Positions 17,329 to 26,104 of a stretch of DNA of 64,000 nt are shown one piece after another. The DNA is from Reyranella sp. Lineage in GTDB: Bacteria; Pseudomonadota; Alphaproteobacteria; Reyranellales; Reyranellaceae. The stretch's first letter is position 1; every line of letters starts with the position of its first letter. The DNA lies in assembly GCF_017305915.1 (NCBI RefSeq), contig NZ_JAFKJN010000022.1:1-64000 (forward strand). The letters run 5' to 3'. The notes beneath the pieces were generated by a model. That model was not told the origin of the DNA and did no database searches. It saw only the letters and a program-made list of their open reading frames with translations. Both the position numbers and the translations under genes were made by a program.

Positions 17329-18378
17329 ATGCGCCGACTTCTCGCCGTGCTGGCGATCCTGCTCGCGGCTCCCGCGGCGGCGGCCGACTATCCCAAGCCG
17401 CAGGAAGGCAACTGGGTCGCCAAGGACTTCAAGTTCCACACCGGCGAGGTGATGCCCGAGCTGAAGCTGCATTACCGCACGATCGGCGATCCCAGGAACC
17501 CGGTCGTGCTGATGCTGCACGGCACCGCCGGCTCGGGCGCCAGCCTGCTGACGGCGGGCTTCGCGGGCGAGCTGTTCGGCGCCGGCCAGCCGCTCGATGC
17601 CACGAAGTACTTCATCGTGCTGCCCGATGGCATCGGCCACGGCAAGTCGAGCAAGCCGTCGGACGGCCTCAAGACCAAGTTCCCGAAGTACGACTATGCC
17701 GACATGGTCGACGCGCACCACCGCCTGCTGACCGAGGGCCTCGGCATCAAGCGTGTGCGGCTGGTAATGGGCAATTCGATGGGCGGCATGCACGCCTGGC
17801 TGTGGGCCGGCATGTATCCCGGCTTCATGGATGCCGCCGTGCCGATGGCCTCGCAGCCGACGCCGATGGCGGCGCGCAACTGGATGATGCGCCGGCTGAT
17901 CATCGACACCATCAAGAACGATCCCGACTGGCACGGCGGCAACTACACCAGCCAGCCCAGGAGCGTGCAGCGCGCCGCGGTGTTCTATGCCACCGCCACG
18001 TCCGGCGGCACGCTGGCCTATGCCAAGCTGGCGCCGACGCGCGAAGCGGCCGACAAGATGCTCGACGAGCGGCTGGCCGCGCCGTTCACCGCCGACGCCA
18101 ACGACTATCTCTATCAGTGGCAATCGTCGGGCGACTATGACCCGACGCCGCTTCTGCCGCGCATCACTGCAAAGGTGCTGCTGATCAACTCGGCGGACGA
18201 CGAACGCAACCCGCCCGAGACCGGCGCGGCCGAGCAGGCGATGAGGCAGGTGAAGAACGGCAGCGTGTATCTCATCCCGGCGAGCACCGAGACGCGCGGC
18301 CACGGCACCACCGGCAACGCGACGTTCTACACCAAGCCGCTGGCGGAGTTCCTGCAGGGCCTGCCGGCGGTGCGCTGA
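17329..18378 (+). CDS. Secreted alpha/beta-fold hydrolase (MetX-like)
   Basis: The 349-aa protein starts at ATG 17329 behind AGGGAGGA. It has a short signal peptide (RRLLAVLAILLAAPAAAAD) and an alpha/beta hydrolase core resembling homoserine O-acetyltransferase-like enzymes. Visible are LMLHGTAGSGASL (oxyanion region), the nucleophile elbow VMGNSMGGMHAW (Ser150), an acid residue in LINSADDERNPPE and the histidine in TRGHGTTGN. A periplasmic location makes homoserine acetylation unlikely, so an esterase- or acyltransferase-like role is more probable. The substrate is unknown. Confidence 0.82.
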   Translation: MRRLLAVLAILLAAPAAAADYPKPQEGNWVAKDFKFHTGEVMPELKLHYRTIGDPRNPVVLMLHGTAGSGASLLTAGFAGELFGAGQPLDATKYFIVLPDGIGHGKSSKPSDGLKTKFPKYDYADMVDAHHRLLTEGLGIKRVRLVMGNSMGGMHAWLWAGMYPGFMDAAVPMASQPTPMAARNWMMRRLIIDTIKNDPDWHGGNYTSQPRSVQRAAVFYATATSGGTLAYAKLAPTREAADKMLDERLAAPFTADANDYLYQWQSSGDYDPTPLLPRITAKVLLINSADDERNPPETGAAEQAMRQVKNGSVYLIPASTETRGHGTTGNATFYTKPLAEFLQGLPAVR

Positions 18379-18384
18379 CGCAAG

Positions 18385-19116
18385 ATGGAACAGCGCCTCG
18401 CGCCAATGCCGCTCTACACCAACCTCGATCGCATCGAGCTGGGACTGGCGGCGCAGGGCATCGGGCCGCGGGCCGCGATCCGACCCGAGCAGCTCTTCGC
18501 GCTCGACCAGTGGCACTATCACGGCACCGAGGCGATCGCGGCGGCTGCGCGTGCCCTCGGCCTGACCGCGCGCAGCCGCGTCCTCGACGTCGGGGCGGGG
18601 GTGGGCGGCCCGGCGCGCTATCTTGCCCATACGGTCGGCTGTCATGTGACGGCGCTCGAGCTGCAGCCGGAGCTGCATGCGATCGGTGCCGATCTGACGC
18701 GGCGGACGGGGCTCGGCGATCGCGTCACGCATGTCTGCGGCGATGCGCTGACCTACGTTTTTCCCGACGGCTGCTTCGACGCGGCAGTGAGCTTCCTCGC
18801 CATCGTGCACATGTCCGACCGGCCAAAGCTGTTCGGCCGGCTGGCCAATGCGCTGCGCCGCGGCGGCGGCTACATCGAGGATCTCTGCCAGCGTGCGCCC
18901 TTCGCACCGAGCGATCTCGCCGACCTGCGCGATGTCGTCTGCGCCAACACCATCACCAGCCAGGACGACTACGGATGCGATCTTCGGGATGCGCGCTTCG
19001 GCGATATCTCGGTGACCGATCTCACGCCGGACTGGGCGCCGTTCGCCATCGAGCGTCTCGACGGCGCAACCCTCGCCTGCCTGGGCGGCGTCAGGCTCCT
19101 GGCACACCTCGCATGA
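18385..19116 (+). CDS. Class I SAM-dependent methyltransferase
   Basis: The 243-aa protein has SAM-binding motif I in VLDVGAGVGGPARYLA and the acidic loop in VTALELQPELHAIG, then SFLAIVHMSDR, as in small-molecule methyltransferases of the sarcosine/dimethylglycine and phosphoethanolamine type. It starts 6 bp after the hydrolase stop, and its own stop overlaps the next gene (ATGA), so it is cotranscribed with the FAD oxidoreductase. Pairing with an amine oxidase-like enzyme suggests an amine substrate, but this is inference. ATG 18397 is an alternative start. Confidence 0.82.
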   Translation: MEQRLAPMPLYTNLDRIELGLAAQGIGPRAAIRPEQLFALDQWHYHGTEAIAAAARALGLTARSRVLDVGAGVGGPARYLAHTVGCHVTALELQPELHAIGADLTRRTGLGDRVTHVCGDALTYVFPDGCFDAAVSFLAIVHMSDRPKLFGRLANALRRGGGYIEDLCQRAPFAPSDLADLRDVVCANTITSQDDYGCDLRDARFGDISVTDLTPDWAPFAIERLDGATLACLGGVRLLAHLA

Positions 19117-20246
19117 GGCCTATCGTCATCGTCGGCGGCGGCGTGATGGGATCGTCGATCGCCTGGCATCTCGCCGGCCTGGGCGAGAGCAACGTGGCCG
19201 TCGTCGAGCGGGACCCGACCTATGCGCAGGCGTCATCGGCACTATCGGCCAGCTCGATCCGGCAGCAGTTCTCGACGCCGCTCAACATCCATCTGTCGCG
19301 CTACGGCATCGGCTTTCTGCGCCAGGCGAAGGAGCTGCTGGACGTCGATCTCGGCCTCAAGGAGCCGGGCTATCTGTTCCTGGCCAGCCCGGCGGGGGAG
19401 GCGGTGCTGCGGGCGAACCACGCCGTCCAGAAAGGCGAGGGTTGCGCCGTCGAGCTGCTCGATCCGGCGACTCTGGGCCGGCAGTTTCCGGCTATTTCGA
19501 GCGAGGGCGTGGCGCTGGCCTCGTACGGTACGGCCAACGAGGGCTGGTTCGACGGGCCGGCGCTGATGCAGGCGTTCCGGCGCAAGGCGCGGGAGCGGGG
19601 CGTCGAGTATGTCCATGACGAGGTCGTAGGCTTGGCGCCGCACAAGGTGACGCTGCGCTCCGGCCGCACGATCGAGGCGCGCACCATCGTCATCGCCGCC
19701 GGACCTTGGTCGGGCGAGGTCGCGGCACGGGGGGACATCGCGCTGCCGGTCGAACCGCGGCGGCGCTCGGTGTTCGTGTTCGACTGCCGAGAAAGTGTGC
19801 CGCCGCTGCCGCTCACCATCGATCCGTCAGGCGCATGGTTCCGGCCCGAGGGCCGGTTCTGGATCGGCGGCACGACGCCGGCCGAGGGCAACGACCCCTC
19901 CGGCGCCCCGCTCGAGGTCCAGCACCAGGAATGGGAGGAGATGGTATGGCCGGTGCTGGCCGAACGCGTGCCGGCCTTCGAGGCGGCCAAGGTGGTGAAC
20001 GCCTGGGCCGGCTATTACGAGTACAATACCTTCGACCAGAACGGCATCGTCGGCCGCCATCCGGAAATCGACAGCATTGTCTTCGCCACCGGCTTCTCGG
20101 GCCACGGCATCCAGCAGTCGCCGGCGGTCGGCCGCGCCGTGGCCGAGCTGATCGTCCACGGCGACTACAGGACCCTGAATCTTTCTCCGTTCGGCTATGA
20201 GCGGATATCCGCAGGACGGCCGGTACGGGAGCTGAACGTGGTGTGA
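19113..20246 (+). CDS. FAD-dependent oxidoreductase (DAO family)
   Basis: The 377-aa flavoprotein starts at ATG 19113, overlapping the methyltransferase stop. It has the N-terminal FAD motif IVIVGGGVMGSSIAWHL and the C-terminal substrate/FAD region GIVGRHPEIDSIVFATGFSGHG, typical of D-amino-acid oxidase, glycine oxidase and sarcosine oxidase-like enzymes of this size. It would oxidise an amine or amino acid. The next gene is an aminotransferase, then a ureohydrolase, so the group may degrade a nitrogenous compound; the compound is unknown. Confidence 0.85.
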   Translation: MRPIVIVGGGVMGSSIAWHLAGLGESNVAVVERDPTYAQASSALSASSIRQQFSTPLNIHLSRYGIGFLRQAKELLDVDLGLKEPGYLFLASPAGEAVLRANHAVQKGEGCAVELLDPATLGRQFPAISSEGVALASYGTANEGWFDGPALMQAFRRKARERGVEYVHDEVVGLAPHKVTLRSGRTIEARTIVIAAGPWSGEVAARGDIALPVEPRRRSVFVFDCRESVPPLPLTIDPSGAWFRPEGRFWIGGTTPAEGNDPSGAPLEVQHQEWEEMVWPVLAERVPAFEAAKVVNAWAGYYEYNTFDQNGIVGRHPEIDSIVFATGFSGHGIQQSPAVGRAVAELIVHGDYRTLNLSPFGYERISAGRPVRELNVV

Positions 20247-20275
20247 TAGGCTCTGGGCTCGTCAGGGAGTACGCC

Positions 20276-21613
20276 GTGCCCGATTCGCCGCTCGTCAATT
20301 CGGACCTGCAATCCGCGCTCGCCGAGGCGCGCCAGGCCTATACCGATCGCAACCCCAAGAGCCTCGCCCGCCAGCACGAGGCGGTGGAGGCGATGCCCGG
20401 CGGCAATACCCGCACCACGCTGCACAACGCGCCGTTCCCGCTCACCGTGGTGCGCGGCGAGGGCTGCCGGCTGTGGGATGCCGACGGCCACGAATACATC
20501 GACGTGCTGGGCGAATACACCGCCGGCATCTACGGCCATTCCCACCCGGTGATCCGAGCCGCCATCGACAAGGCGCTGAACCACGGCTGGAACTACGCCG
20601 GCCGCAATCCGAACGAGGCGAGGCTCGCCAAGCTGATCGTCGACCGCATCCCGTCGATCGACCTGGTGCGCTTCACCAACTCCGGCACCGAGGGCAACGT
20701 CATGGCGCTCGCCGGCGCCCGCGTCTTCGCGCAACGCAAGGGCCGCAAGAAGGCGACCAAGGTGATGGTCTTCCACGGCGGCTATCACGGCGGCGTGCTG
20801 TACTTCGTGTCGGGCGGCAGCCCGGTGAACATGCCGTACGAGTACATCGTCGGGACCTACAACGACGTCGAGGGCACGCGCGCGCTGCTGCGCCAGCACG
20901 CCCAGGAGATCTTCGCCGTCCTGCTCGAGCCGATGCAGGGCAGCCACGGCTGCCTGCCGGGCGATCCGGCGTTCCTCCACATGCTGCGCGAGGAGACCTG
21001 GTCGCACGACATCACGCTGATCTTCGACGAGGTCATGACCTCGCGCCTGTCGCCGGGCGGCCTGCAGGCCAAGCTCGGCGTCACGCCCGACATGACGACT
21101 CTCGGCAAGTATATCGGCGGCGGCATGTCGTTCGGCGCCTTCGGCGGCCGGCGCGAGATCATGGAGCTGTTCGACCCGACCAAGCCCGACCACCTGCCGC
21201 ACGCTGGCACCTTCAACAACAACGTGCTGACCATGGCGGCGGGCGCCGCGGGCTATGGCGAGGTCTACACGCCCGAGGCCGCCAATGCGCTCAATGCCCG
21301 CGGCGAGAAGATCCGCGAGCGGCTGAACGCGATCTGCCGGAAGGCGGGCGTGGCGTTCCAGTTCTCCGGCATCGGCTCGATGATGACGGCGCACGCCACC
21401 ACCCGGCCGATCAAGAGCGCCGCCGACATCGCGACCTCCAACCAGGATGCCAAGGAGCTGTTCTATTTCGACATGGTCGCGGCCGGCATCTGGATCGCCC
21501 GCCGCGGCTTCGTCGCCCTCAACATCATGATCGGCGACGACGAGGCCGACCGCTTCGTCGCCGCGGTCGACGAATTCGTCTCGGCGCGAAAGGCCCTGTT
21601 ACGGCCACAATGA
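20276..21613 (+). CDS. Class III PLP-dependent aminotransferase
   Basis: The 445-aa protein resembles glutamate-1-semialdehyde aminomutase-like class III aminotransferases. PLP-phosphate motif SGTEGNVMALAGAR, HGGYHG, the Asp in LIFDEVMTSR and the Schiff-base lysine in TTLGKYIGGGMSFGAFGG are all present. Start GTG 20276 was chosen for AGGGAG six bases upstream; GTG 20243, overlapping the previous stop, is an alternative 11 codons longer. Lack of heme genes nearby and the flavoprotein/ureohydrolase context argue against a role as HemL. The amino donor is unknown. Confidence 0.85.
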   Translation: MPDSPLVNSDLQSALAEARQAYTDRNPKSLARQHEAVEAMPGGNTRTTLHNAPFPLTVVRGEGCRLWDADGHEYIDVLGEYTAGIYGHSHPVIRAAIDKALNHGWNYAGRNPNEARLAKLIVDRIPSIDLVRFTNSGTEGNVMALAGARVFAQRKGRKKATKVMVFHGGYHGGVLYFVSGGSPVNMPYEYIVGTYNDVEGTRALLRQHAQEIFAVLLEPMQGSHGCLPGDPAFLHMLREETWSHDITLIFDEVMTSRLSPGGLQAKLGVTPDMTTLGKYIGGGMSFGAFGGRREIMELFDPTKPDHLPHAGTFNNNVLTMAAGAAGYGEVYTPEAANALNARGEKIRERLNAICRKAGVAFQFSGIGSMMTAHATTRPIKSAADIATSNQDAKELFYFDMVAAGIWIARRGFVALNIMIGDDEADRFVAAVDEFVSARKALLRPQ

Positions 21614-21631
21614 ATATTAGATAGGTAGGGC

Positions 21632-22615
21632 ATGAACGACTCTTCCTCGAAGAGCTTCCCCCAGCCCGTCTCCGGCACGGTGACGCCGCGCTTCGGCGAT
21701 GTCGCGACCTTCATGCGGCTGCCGCTGTTCCGGAACCCGGCGGAGGTCGAGATCGGCATGGTCGGCGTGCCGTGGGACGGCGGCACCACCAACCGCCCGG
21801 GCGCCCGCCACGGCCCGCGCCAGATGCGCGACCTGTCGACCATGATGCGCCGCGTCCATCACGTGACCGGCATCGCGCCCTACGAGCTCTCCAGGTGCGG
21901 CGACCTCGGTGACGCCCCGGTCAACCCGGCGAGCCTCGAGGATTCGCTGGAGCGCATCGAGCACTTCTATTCCAAGATCCACGCCGCCGGTGTGGTGCCG
22001 CTGTCGGCCGGCGGCGACCATCTGATCACGCTGCCGATCATGCGCGGCATCCGCAAAGGCCTGCCGCCGCTCGGCATGGTGCATTTCGACGCCCACAGCG
22101 ACACCTGGGACAGCTATTTCGGCGGCTACAAGTACACCCACGGCACGCCGTTCCGCCGCGCCGTCGAGGAGGGGCTGCTCGATCCCAGGCGGGTGGTGCA
22201 GATCGGCATCCGCGGCTCGCTCTACAAGCGCGACGACAACGACTGGGCGGTCGAGCAGGGCATGCGGGTGATCACCATCGAGGAGTATTTCGACCTCGGC
22301 GTCGACAAAGTGATCGCCGAGGCCCGCCGCGTGGTCGGCGACGGCCCGACCTATGTCAGCTTCGACGTCGACGGCCTCGATCCGGCCTATGCGCCGGGCA
22401 CCGGCACGCCGGAGATCGGCGGCTACACCCCGCACGAGGCGCAGCGCATGCTGCGCGGGCTGCGGGGGCTGGACCTGGTCGGCGGCGACGTCGTCGAGGT
22501 CTCGCCGCCGTTCGACCAGAGCGGCAACACCGCGTTGGTCGGCGTCACGATGATGTGGGAAATTCTCTGCCTGCTGTCCGAGGCGGTGGCCAAGCGTAAA
22601 GGCCGCGTTGCCTAG
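21632..22615 (+). CDS. Ureohydrolase (agmatinase/arginase family)
   Basis: This 327-aa manganese-dependent hydrolase has all family metal motifs: SAGGDHLITLP (His), MVHFDAHSDTWDSYF (DxHxD) and SFDVDGLDPAYAPGTGTPE (DxDxxDP). The family removes urea from guanidino compounds such as agmatine or guanidinobutyrate. It follows the aminotransferase by 18 bp and is probably in the same operon, suggesting catabolism of a guanidino compound. Which one cannot be read from sequence. Confidence 0.88.
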   Translation: MNDSSSKSFPQPVSGTVTPRFGDVATFMRLPLFRNPAEVEIGMVGVPWDGGTTNRPGARHGPRQMRDLSTMMRRVHHVTGIAPYELSRCGDLGDAPVNPASLEDSLERIEHFYSKIHAAGVVPLSAGGDHLITLPIMRGIRKGLPPLGMVHFDAHSDTWDSYFGGYKYTHGTPFRRAVEEGLLDPRRVVQIGIRGSLYKRDDNDWAVEQGMRVITIEEYFDLGVDKVIAEARRVVGDGPTYVSFDVDGLDPAYAPGTGTPEIGGYTPHEAQRMLRGLRGLDLVGGDVVEVSPPFDQSGNTALVGVTMMWEILCLLSEAVAKRKGRVA

Positions 22616-22743
22616 TTGGCGACGGTAGTTTGCGTTATCTATGGAAATATATCCGCTCGCCGGGCCATTTTCATGCACGTTTGATGTAAGGCACGGGTAA
22701 GGAGGCGAAACTACATCGGATCGACATTGCTCATGAAGATTAA

Positions 22744-23475
22744 GTGACCCTTCGCACGTTCACGAAACGGCTGCTGACCTTTACTCCGTATCGACTTTCG
22801 CGAACGGCCTCCAATCGGTTCGACGGAATCGAGGAGTGCTTGCGACAGTTGGCCAGGGGCGGCTACCGGCCCCGGTGCATCATCGACGGGGGTGCTCATC
22901 TCGGCTGGTTCGCCCGGTGCGCCCGCGCTGTCTTTCCGGGGGCCGAGATCCACCTGGTCGACCCCCAACCTGCCTGTGCGCCCACCCTCCAGAGATTGGC
23001 GGAGACGCCCGGCTTCCATTTTCATCCTGTTGCGCTCACGTCGGAGCGAAAGATCGCCCGCATGGTTTGCGATTCCGGACCCGACACGGGGGCGCACGTG
23101 GCGTGGGACGGCAATTTGCATCGCGCCAACACCGACGTGCAGGGCGAGACGCTGGACTCGCTGTTCGCCTCCCACGTCGATGCCGATAGCCGCGCTTTGC
23201 TGAAGCTCGACCTTCAGGGGCACGAGTTGCTTGCCCTCGCGGGCGGGCGCCAGATCCTCAAGCATGTCGAGGTCGTGCTGGCCGAGTTCTCGTTCTTCGG
23301 TCAACTCGGCGAGGCCCCGGTCAGCGATCTGGTGCGTTTCATGGACGAAGCCGGGTTCGACCTGTTCGACATCGCGAGCGTCGCCGGACGCCGCCGCGAC
23401 GGCCGTGCGCGCCACGGTGACTTCGTCTTCGCCCGTCGCAATACGCCGCTGTGGACGGACCGCGGCTGGGAGTGA
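22744..23475 (+). CDS. FkbM-family methyltransferase
   Basis: The 243-aa protein starts at GTG 22744. It contains CIIDGGAHLGWFARCAR (SAM motif I variant), AEIHLVDPQPACAPTLQ, LLKLDLQGHELLALAGG (typical FkbM DxxGxE-like region) and VVLAEFSFF. These order as in FkbM methyltransferases, which often O-methylate sugars in surface glycans or secondary metabolites. The upstream 22616-22743 stretch is more AT-rich than its surroundings and likely holds the promoter. No sugar-biosynthesis genes are adjacent, so the acceptor is unknown. Confidence 0.78.
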   Translation: MTLRTFTKRLLTFTPYRLSRTASNRFDGIEECLRQLARGGYRPRCIIDGGAHLGWFARCARAVFPGAEIHLVDPQPACAPTLQRLAETPGFHFHPVALTSERKIARMVCDSGPDTGAHVAWDGNLHRANTDVQGETLDSLFASHVDADSRALLKLDLQGHELLALAGGRQILKHVEVVLAEFSFFGQLGEAPVSDLVRFMDEAGFDLFDIASVAGRRRDGRARHGDFVFARRNTPLWTDRGWE

Positions 23476-23505
23476 CGGCGGCAGGGTGTCGCCGCAGAGG
23501 CTGCC

Positions 23506-23886
23506 TCAGCGGTAGCTCACGACCTCGTACTCGATGCCATCGGGATCGAGGAAATAGAACCGGTGGCCTGGATCGTAGTCGCCGTGATTGAACGGCCGGA
23601 GGCCCGCCGCCACCACCTTGGCTTCGACGGCTGCGAGATCGTCGACCTCGACGCCGATGTGGTTGAGTGGCCGCCCCTTGGCGAAATCGTCGGCAGCGTA
23701 GGAGACTCCGCGGCCGGTGTAGAGCGCCAGATAGTGGCGTTCCGAGCCGATATGGATGGTGCGGCCGCCGTCGCGCGCCGGACCGCGCCAGCGCACATGC
23801 CAGCCGAACAGCGTTTCCATGAGCTTCGCGGCACGTTCGGGGTCGCTGACGGTGACGTTGACGTGTTCGATCCGAGGTTCGGACAT
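23506..23886 (-). CDS. VOC family (glyoxalase-like) protein
   Basis: The 126-aa protein has a vicinal-oxygen-chelate fold with paired beta-alpha-beta halves: HVNVTVSDPERAAKLMETLFGWH, then PLNHIGVEVDDL and RFYFLDPDGIEYEVVSY. Metal ligands of the glyoxalase I type are partly visible (His and Glu). ATG 23886 follows AGGAG on the minus strand. It is divergent from a SoxR gene with a SoxR box between them, so it is probably induced by redox-cycling compounds, possibly as a resistance or detoxification protein. Confidence 0.83.
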   Translation of the reverse strand: MSEPRIEHVNVTVSDPERAAKLMETLFGWHVRWRGPARDGGRTIHIGSERHYLALYTGRGVSYAADDFAKGRPLNHIGVEVDDLAAVEAKVVAAGLRPFNHGDYDPGHRFYFLDPDGIEYEVVSYR

Positions 23887-23912
23887 GGCTGAACTCCTGT
23901 CTTGATCGTCCC

Positions 23913-23943
23913 AGGCTAAAATCTCAACCTCACTTGAGGTCAA
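23913..23943 (-). promoter_or_regulatory. SoxR box and promoter of the VOC gene
   Basis: On the minus strand CTCAAGTGAGGTTGAG (23923-23938) matches the E. coli SoxR core CTCAAGTTAACTTGAG at 13 of 16 positions, with arms CTCAA/TTGAG. It lies between -35 TTGACC (23938-23943) and a possible -10 TAGCCT (23913-23918), giving the overlong 19-bp spacer expected of MerR/SoxR-activated promoters. Confidence 0.75.
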
Positions 23944-23957
23944 GCATGGAGAAGGTC

Positions 23958-24437
23958 ATGGCGTTGCCGCCCCTGCTGTCGATCGGCGAGCTGTCCCGCC
24001 GCACCGGGCTGTCGGTCTCCGCCATCCGCTTCTACGAGGCTCAGGGGCTGGTGCGGGCGGTCCGCTCCGGCGGTAACCAGCGACGCTTCGCGCGCGCCGA
24101 CATCCGGCGGCTGTCCTTTGCGCAGATTGCCCAGACGCTCGGCCTGTCGATCGCCGAGATCGCGGCCGAGCTCGCCAGCTTGCCGCTGGGCCGCGCGCCG
24201 ACCCGTCAGGATTGGCAGGCGATCAGCCGGCGCATCCGCGGCAGGCTGCAGCAGCGCATCGCGATGCTCGAGCGCACGCGCGACAAGCTCGACGGCTGCA
24301 TTGGCTGCGGCTGCCTGTCGCTCGACCGTTGCGCCCTCTACAATCCCGGCGACCGCGCCGGCCGGGCGGGCGCCGGTCCGCGCTTCCTCTTGGGGGATCG
24401 GCCGCCGATGAAGGGGCGGGCAACAACGCCCCACTAG
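23958..24437 (+). CDS. soxR: Redox-sensitive transcriptional activator SoxR
   Basis: The 159-aa MerR-family regulator has the N-terminal helix-turn-helix (SIGELSRRTGLSVSAIRFYEA), a long coiled-coil dimerisation helix and the [2Fe-2S] cysteine cluster CIGCGCLSLDRC (C-x2-C-x-C-x5-C), diagnostic of SoxR. The iron-sulfur cluster is oxidised by redox-cycling drugs and superoxide, and the protein then untwists its overlong promoter. ATG 23958 is chosen because GGAGAAGG lies just upstream; ATG 23946 is an in-frame alternative. The divergent VOC gene carries a good SoxR box and is the likely target. Confidence 0.92.
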   Translation: MALPPLLSIGELSRRTGLSVSAIRFYEAQGLVRAVRSGGNQRRFARADIRRLSFAQIAQTLGLSIAEIAAELASLPLGRAPTRQDWQAISRRIRGRLQQRIAMLERTRDKLDGCIGCGCLSLDRCALYNPGDRAGRAGAGPRFLLGDRPPMKGRATTPH

Positions 24438-24573
24438 CCGCATCCGCCGTGTCGATGTAGATCGGAGGCGGGATGGGGCGTTACATCGATACCAGTCGCG
24501 CATCTGACTGGACGCGGGAGCAGTGGCGTCGCGCGTGCGGCCGCGAAGCTCACGCCGGCATGAGCTTTCCACC

Positions 24574-25758
24574 ATGGTGATGTCGCGGCGCCTTTATTCC
24601 TGGCTTGCGATCCTGTTCTGCGGCCTGATCGGTCTCTACGAGGTGCTGTACGTCGCCTCGTTGCTGCTGGGCGGCCCGAGGTTGGGGCCGGCGCAGTGGG
24701 TGATGTTCCCGGATTTCCTCACCCCATACGCCGCCGTGCGCGCCTTCTTCGATGGCAAGCTGGCGACGGTCTACGGCAATATCGACCTGTTCACCGAATA
24801 CCAGAACGGGCTCTTCGCCGACCGCTTCCCGACCGCCGTCTACCACCGGCCGTTCCTCTATCCGCCGTTCTGGCTGATGCTGCTGTTGCCGCTCGGCCTG
24901 CTCGCCGTCGACAAGGCGGCCGCCGTCTTCTTTGCCGTGACGGCCGGCGCCTCGGCCGTCGAAAGTCGGCGCGACCCGTGGGTTTGGCTGGCGATGGCGA
25001 CCTCGCCAGCGGCGGTGCATACGATCGTCTCGGGCCAGGCGACGTTCCTCGCGGTCGCGCTGGCCTACGGCGGACTGCGGCTGCTCGACCGCGCGCCGGC
25101 GGTGGCCGGCATCCTGTTCGGCCTGCTCGCCTACAAGCCGCAGATCTGCCTGCTGATCCCGGTGGCGCTGATCGCCGCGAAGCAATGGCGTGCCTTGATC
25201 TCGGCGGCCCTCACCGGCGCGGTGCTGGCGCTGGCCAGCCTCGCCGTGTTCGGGCTGCAGACCTGGCTCGACTTCATCGAGATGACTCAGGCGATCCGCG
25301 GCGAGCGCATGCACGCCTACGTGACCGAGGTGCTGATCAACTACATGATCACGCCCTATGCCTCGGGGCTGGGCATCGGGCTGCCGCGCAGCGCCGCGAG
25401 CCTGCTGCAACTCGGCTGCGCGGCGCTCGCCGTCGCGGCGACGTGGTACGCCTTCCGCCATTTCCGCACCGGCGCGGCGCGCACGGCGGTGCTGCTGTCG
25501 GCCACCTTCTTCGTCTCACCCTACCTGTTGAACTACGACCTGCTGCTGCTGATGCCGGCGGCGCTGGTGCTCTATCGTCGCGGCGCCAAGACCGGCTTCT
25601 ATCCGCTCGAGCCGTTGGTCTATGCCGCGCTCTGGGTGATCCCGACCCTGACGCTCGGCCTGTCGCGCCACCACTTGCCGGTGGCGCCGCTGGTCATCGC
25701 GGCGTTCCTTGTTGCGGCGCTGCTGCGCCTGAAGGACGAAACACGATCCGCAGGTTGA
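24574..25758 (+). CDS. GT87-like polytopic glycosyltransferase (DUF2029)
   Basis: The 394-aa membrane protein has about 10-11 transmembrane helices. After helix 1, FPDFLTPYAAVRAFFDGK contains the acidic residue typical of GT-C glycosyltransferases, and HRPFLYPPFWLML plus GLLAYKPQICLLIPVAL match the GT87 family. Such enzymes transfer a sugar from polyprenyl-phosphate on the outer face of the membrane. Its 3' end overlaps the convergent GtrA gene by 65 bp. Start ATG 24574, or 24580. Acceptor and sugar unknown; see the adjacent UbiA-HAD-GtrA genes. Confidence 0.78.
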   Translation: MVMSRRLYSWLAILFCGLIGLYEVLYVASLLLGGPRLGPAQWVMFPDFLTPYAAVRAFFDGKLATVYGNIDLFTEYQNGLFADRFPTAVYHRPFLYPPFWLMLLLPLGLLAVDKAAAVFFAVTAGASAVESRRDPWVWLAMATSPAAVHTIVSGQATFLAVALAYGGLRLLDRAPAVAGILFGLLAYKPQICLLIPVALIAAKQWRALISAALTGAVLALASLAVFGLQTWLDFIEMTQAIRGERMHAYVTEVLINYMITPYASGLGIGLPRSAASLLQLGCAALAVAATWYAFRHFRTGAARTAVLLSATFFVSPYLLNYDLLLLMPAALVLYRRGAKTGFYPLEPLVYAALWVIPTLTLGLSRHHLPVAPLVIAAFLVAALLRLKDETRSAG

Positions 25759-26104
25759 GCGCGAAGTTGACCAGGAAGGCGACGCCGATGCCGGCGATCT
25801 TGGCCGCCAGCGGCGGCAGGCCGAGCCAATAGACGCCCGCCAGGGTGACGCCGAGATTGACCGCCAGTCCGATCAGCGCGACCACGAAGAACAGGGCGAA
25901 GCCCTGCGCCGATGCGCGGCCGGCGAAGACGAAGCAGCTGGACAGGGCATAGTTCACGACCGCCGCGGCGCAGAAGCTCACGGCGCCCGCCGCCGCGACG
26001 CCGAGCCCCGTGTGCAGGAGCAGGGCGAAACCGCCGGCGTCGACGATGGCAGCGATGCCGCCCGTCACGCCGTAGCCCATCAGTTTCGCCAATAGCGCGC
26101 GCAT
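25694..26104 (-). CDS. GtrA family membrane protein
   Basis: This 136-aa protein has four predicted transmembrane helices and the GtrA pattern (YGVTGGIAAIVDAGGFALLL, then AAAVVNYALSSCFVF and FLVNFALNLRIVF). GtrA proteins are thought to help move polyprenyl-phosphate-linked sugars across the membrane; mycobacterial Rv3789 of the arabinan pathway is a member. Start ATG overlaps the HAD gene stop, and HAD in turn overlaps UbiA, so the three are translationally coupled. Confidence 0.85.
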   Translation of the reverse strand: MRALLAKLMGYGVTGGIAAIVDAGGFALLLHTGLGVAAAGAVSFCAAAVVNYALSSCFVFAGRASAQGFALFFVVALIGLAVNLGVTLAGVYWLGLPPLAAKIAGIGVAFLVNFALNLRIVFRPSGAAAPQQGTPR

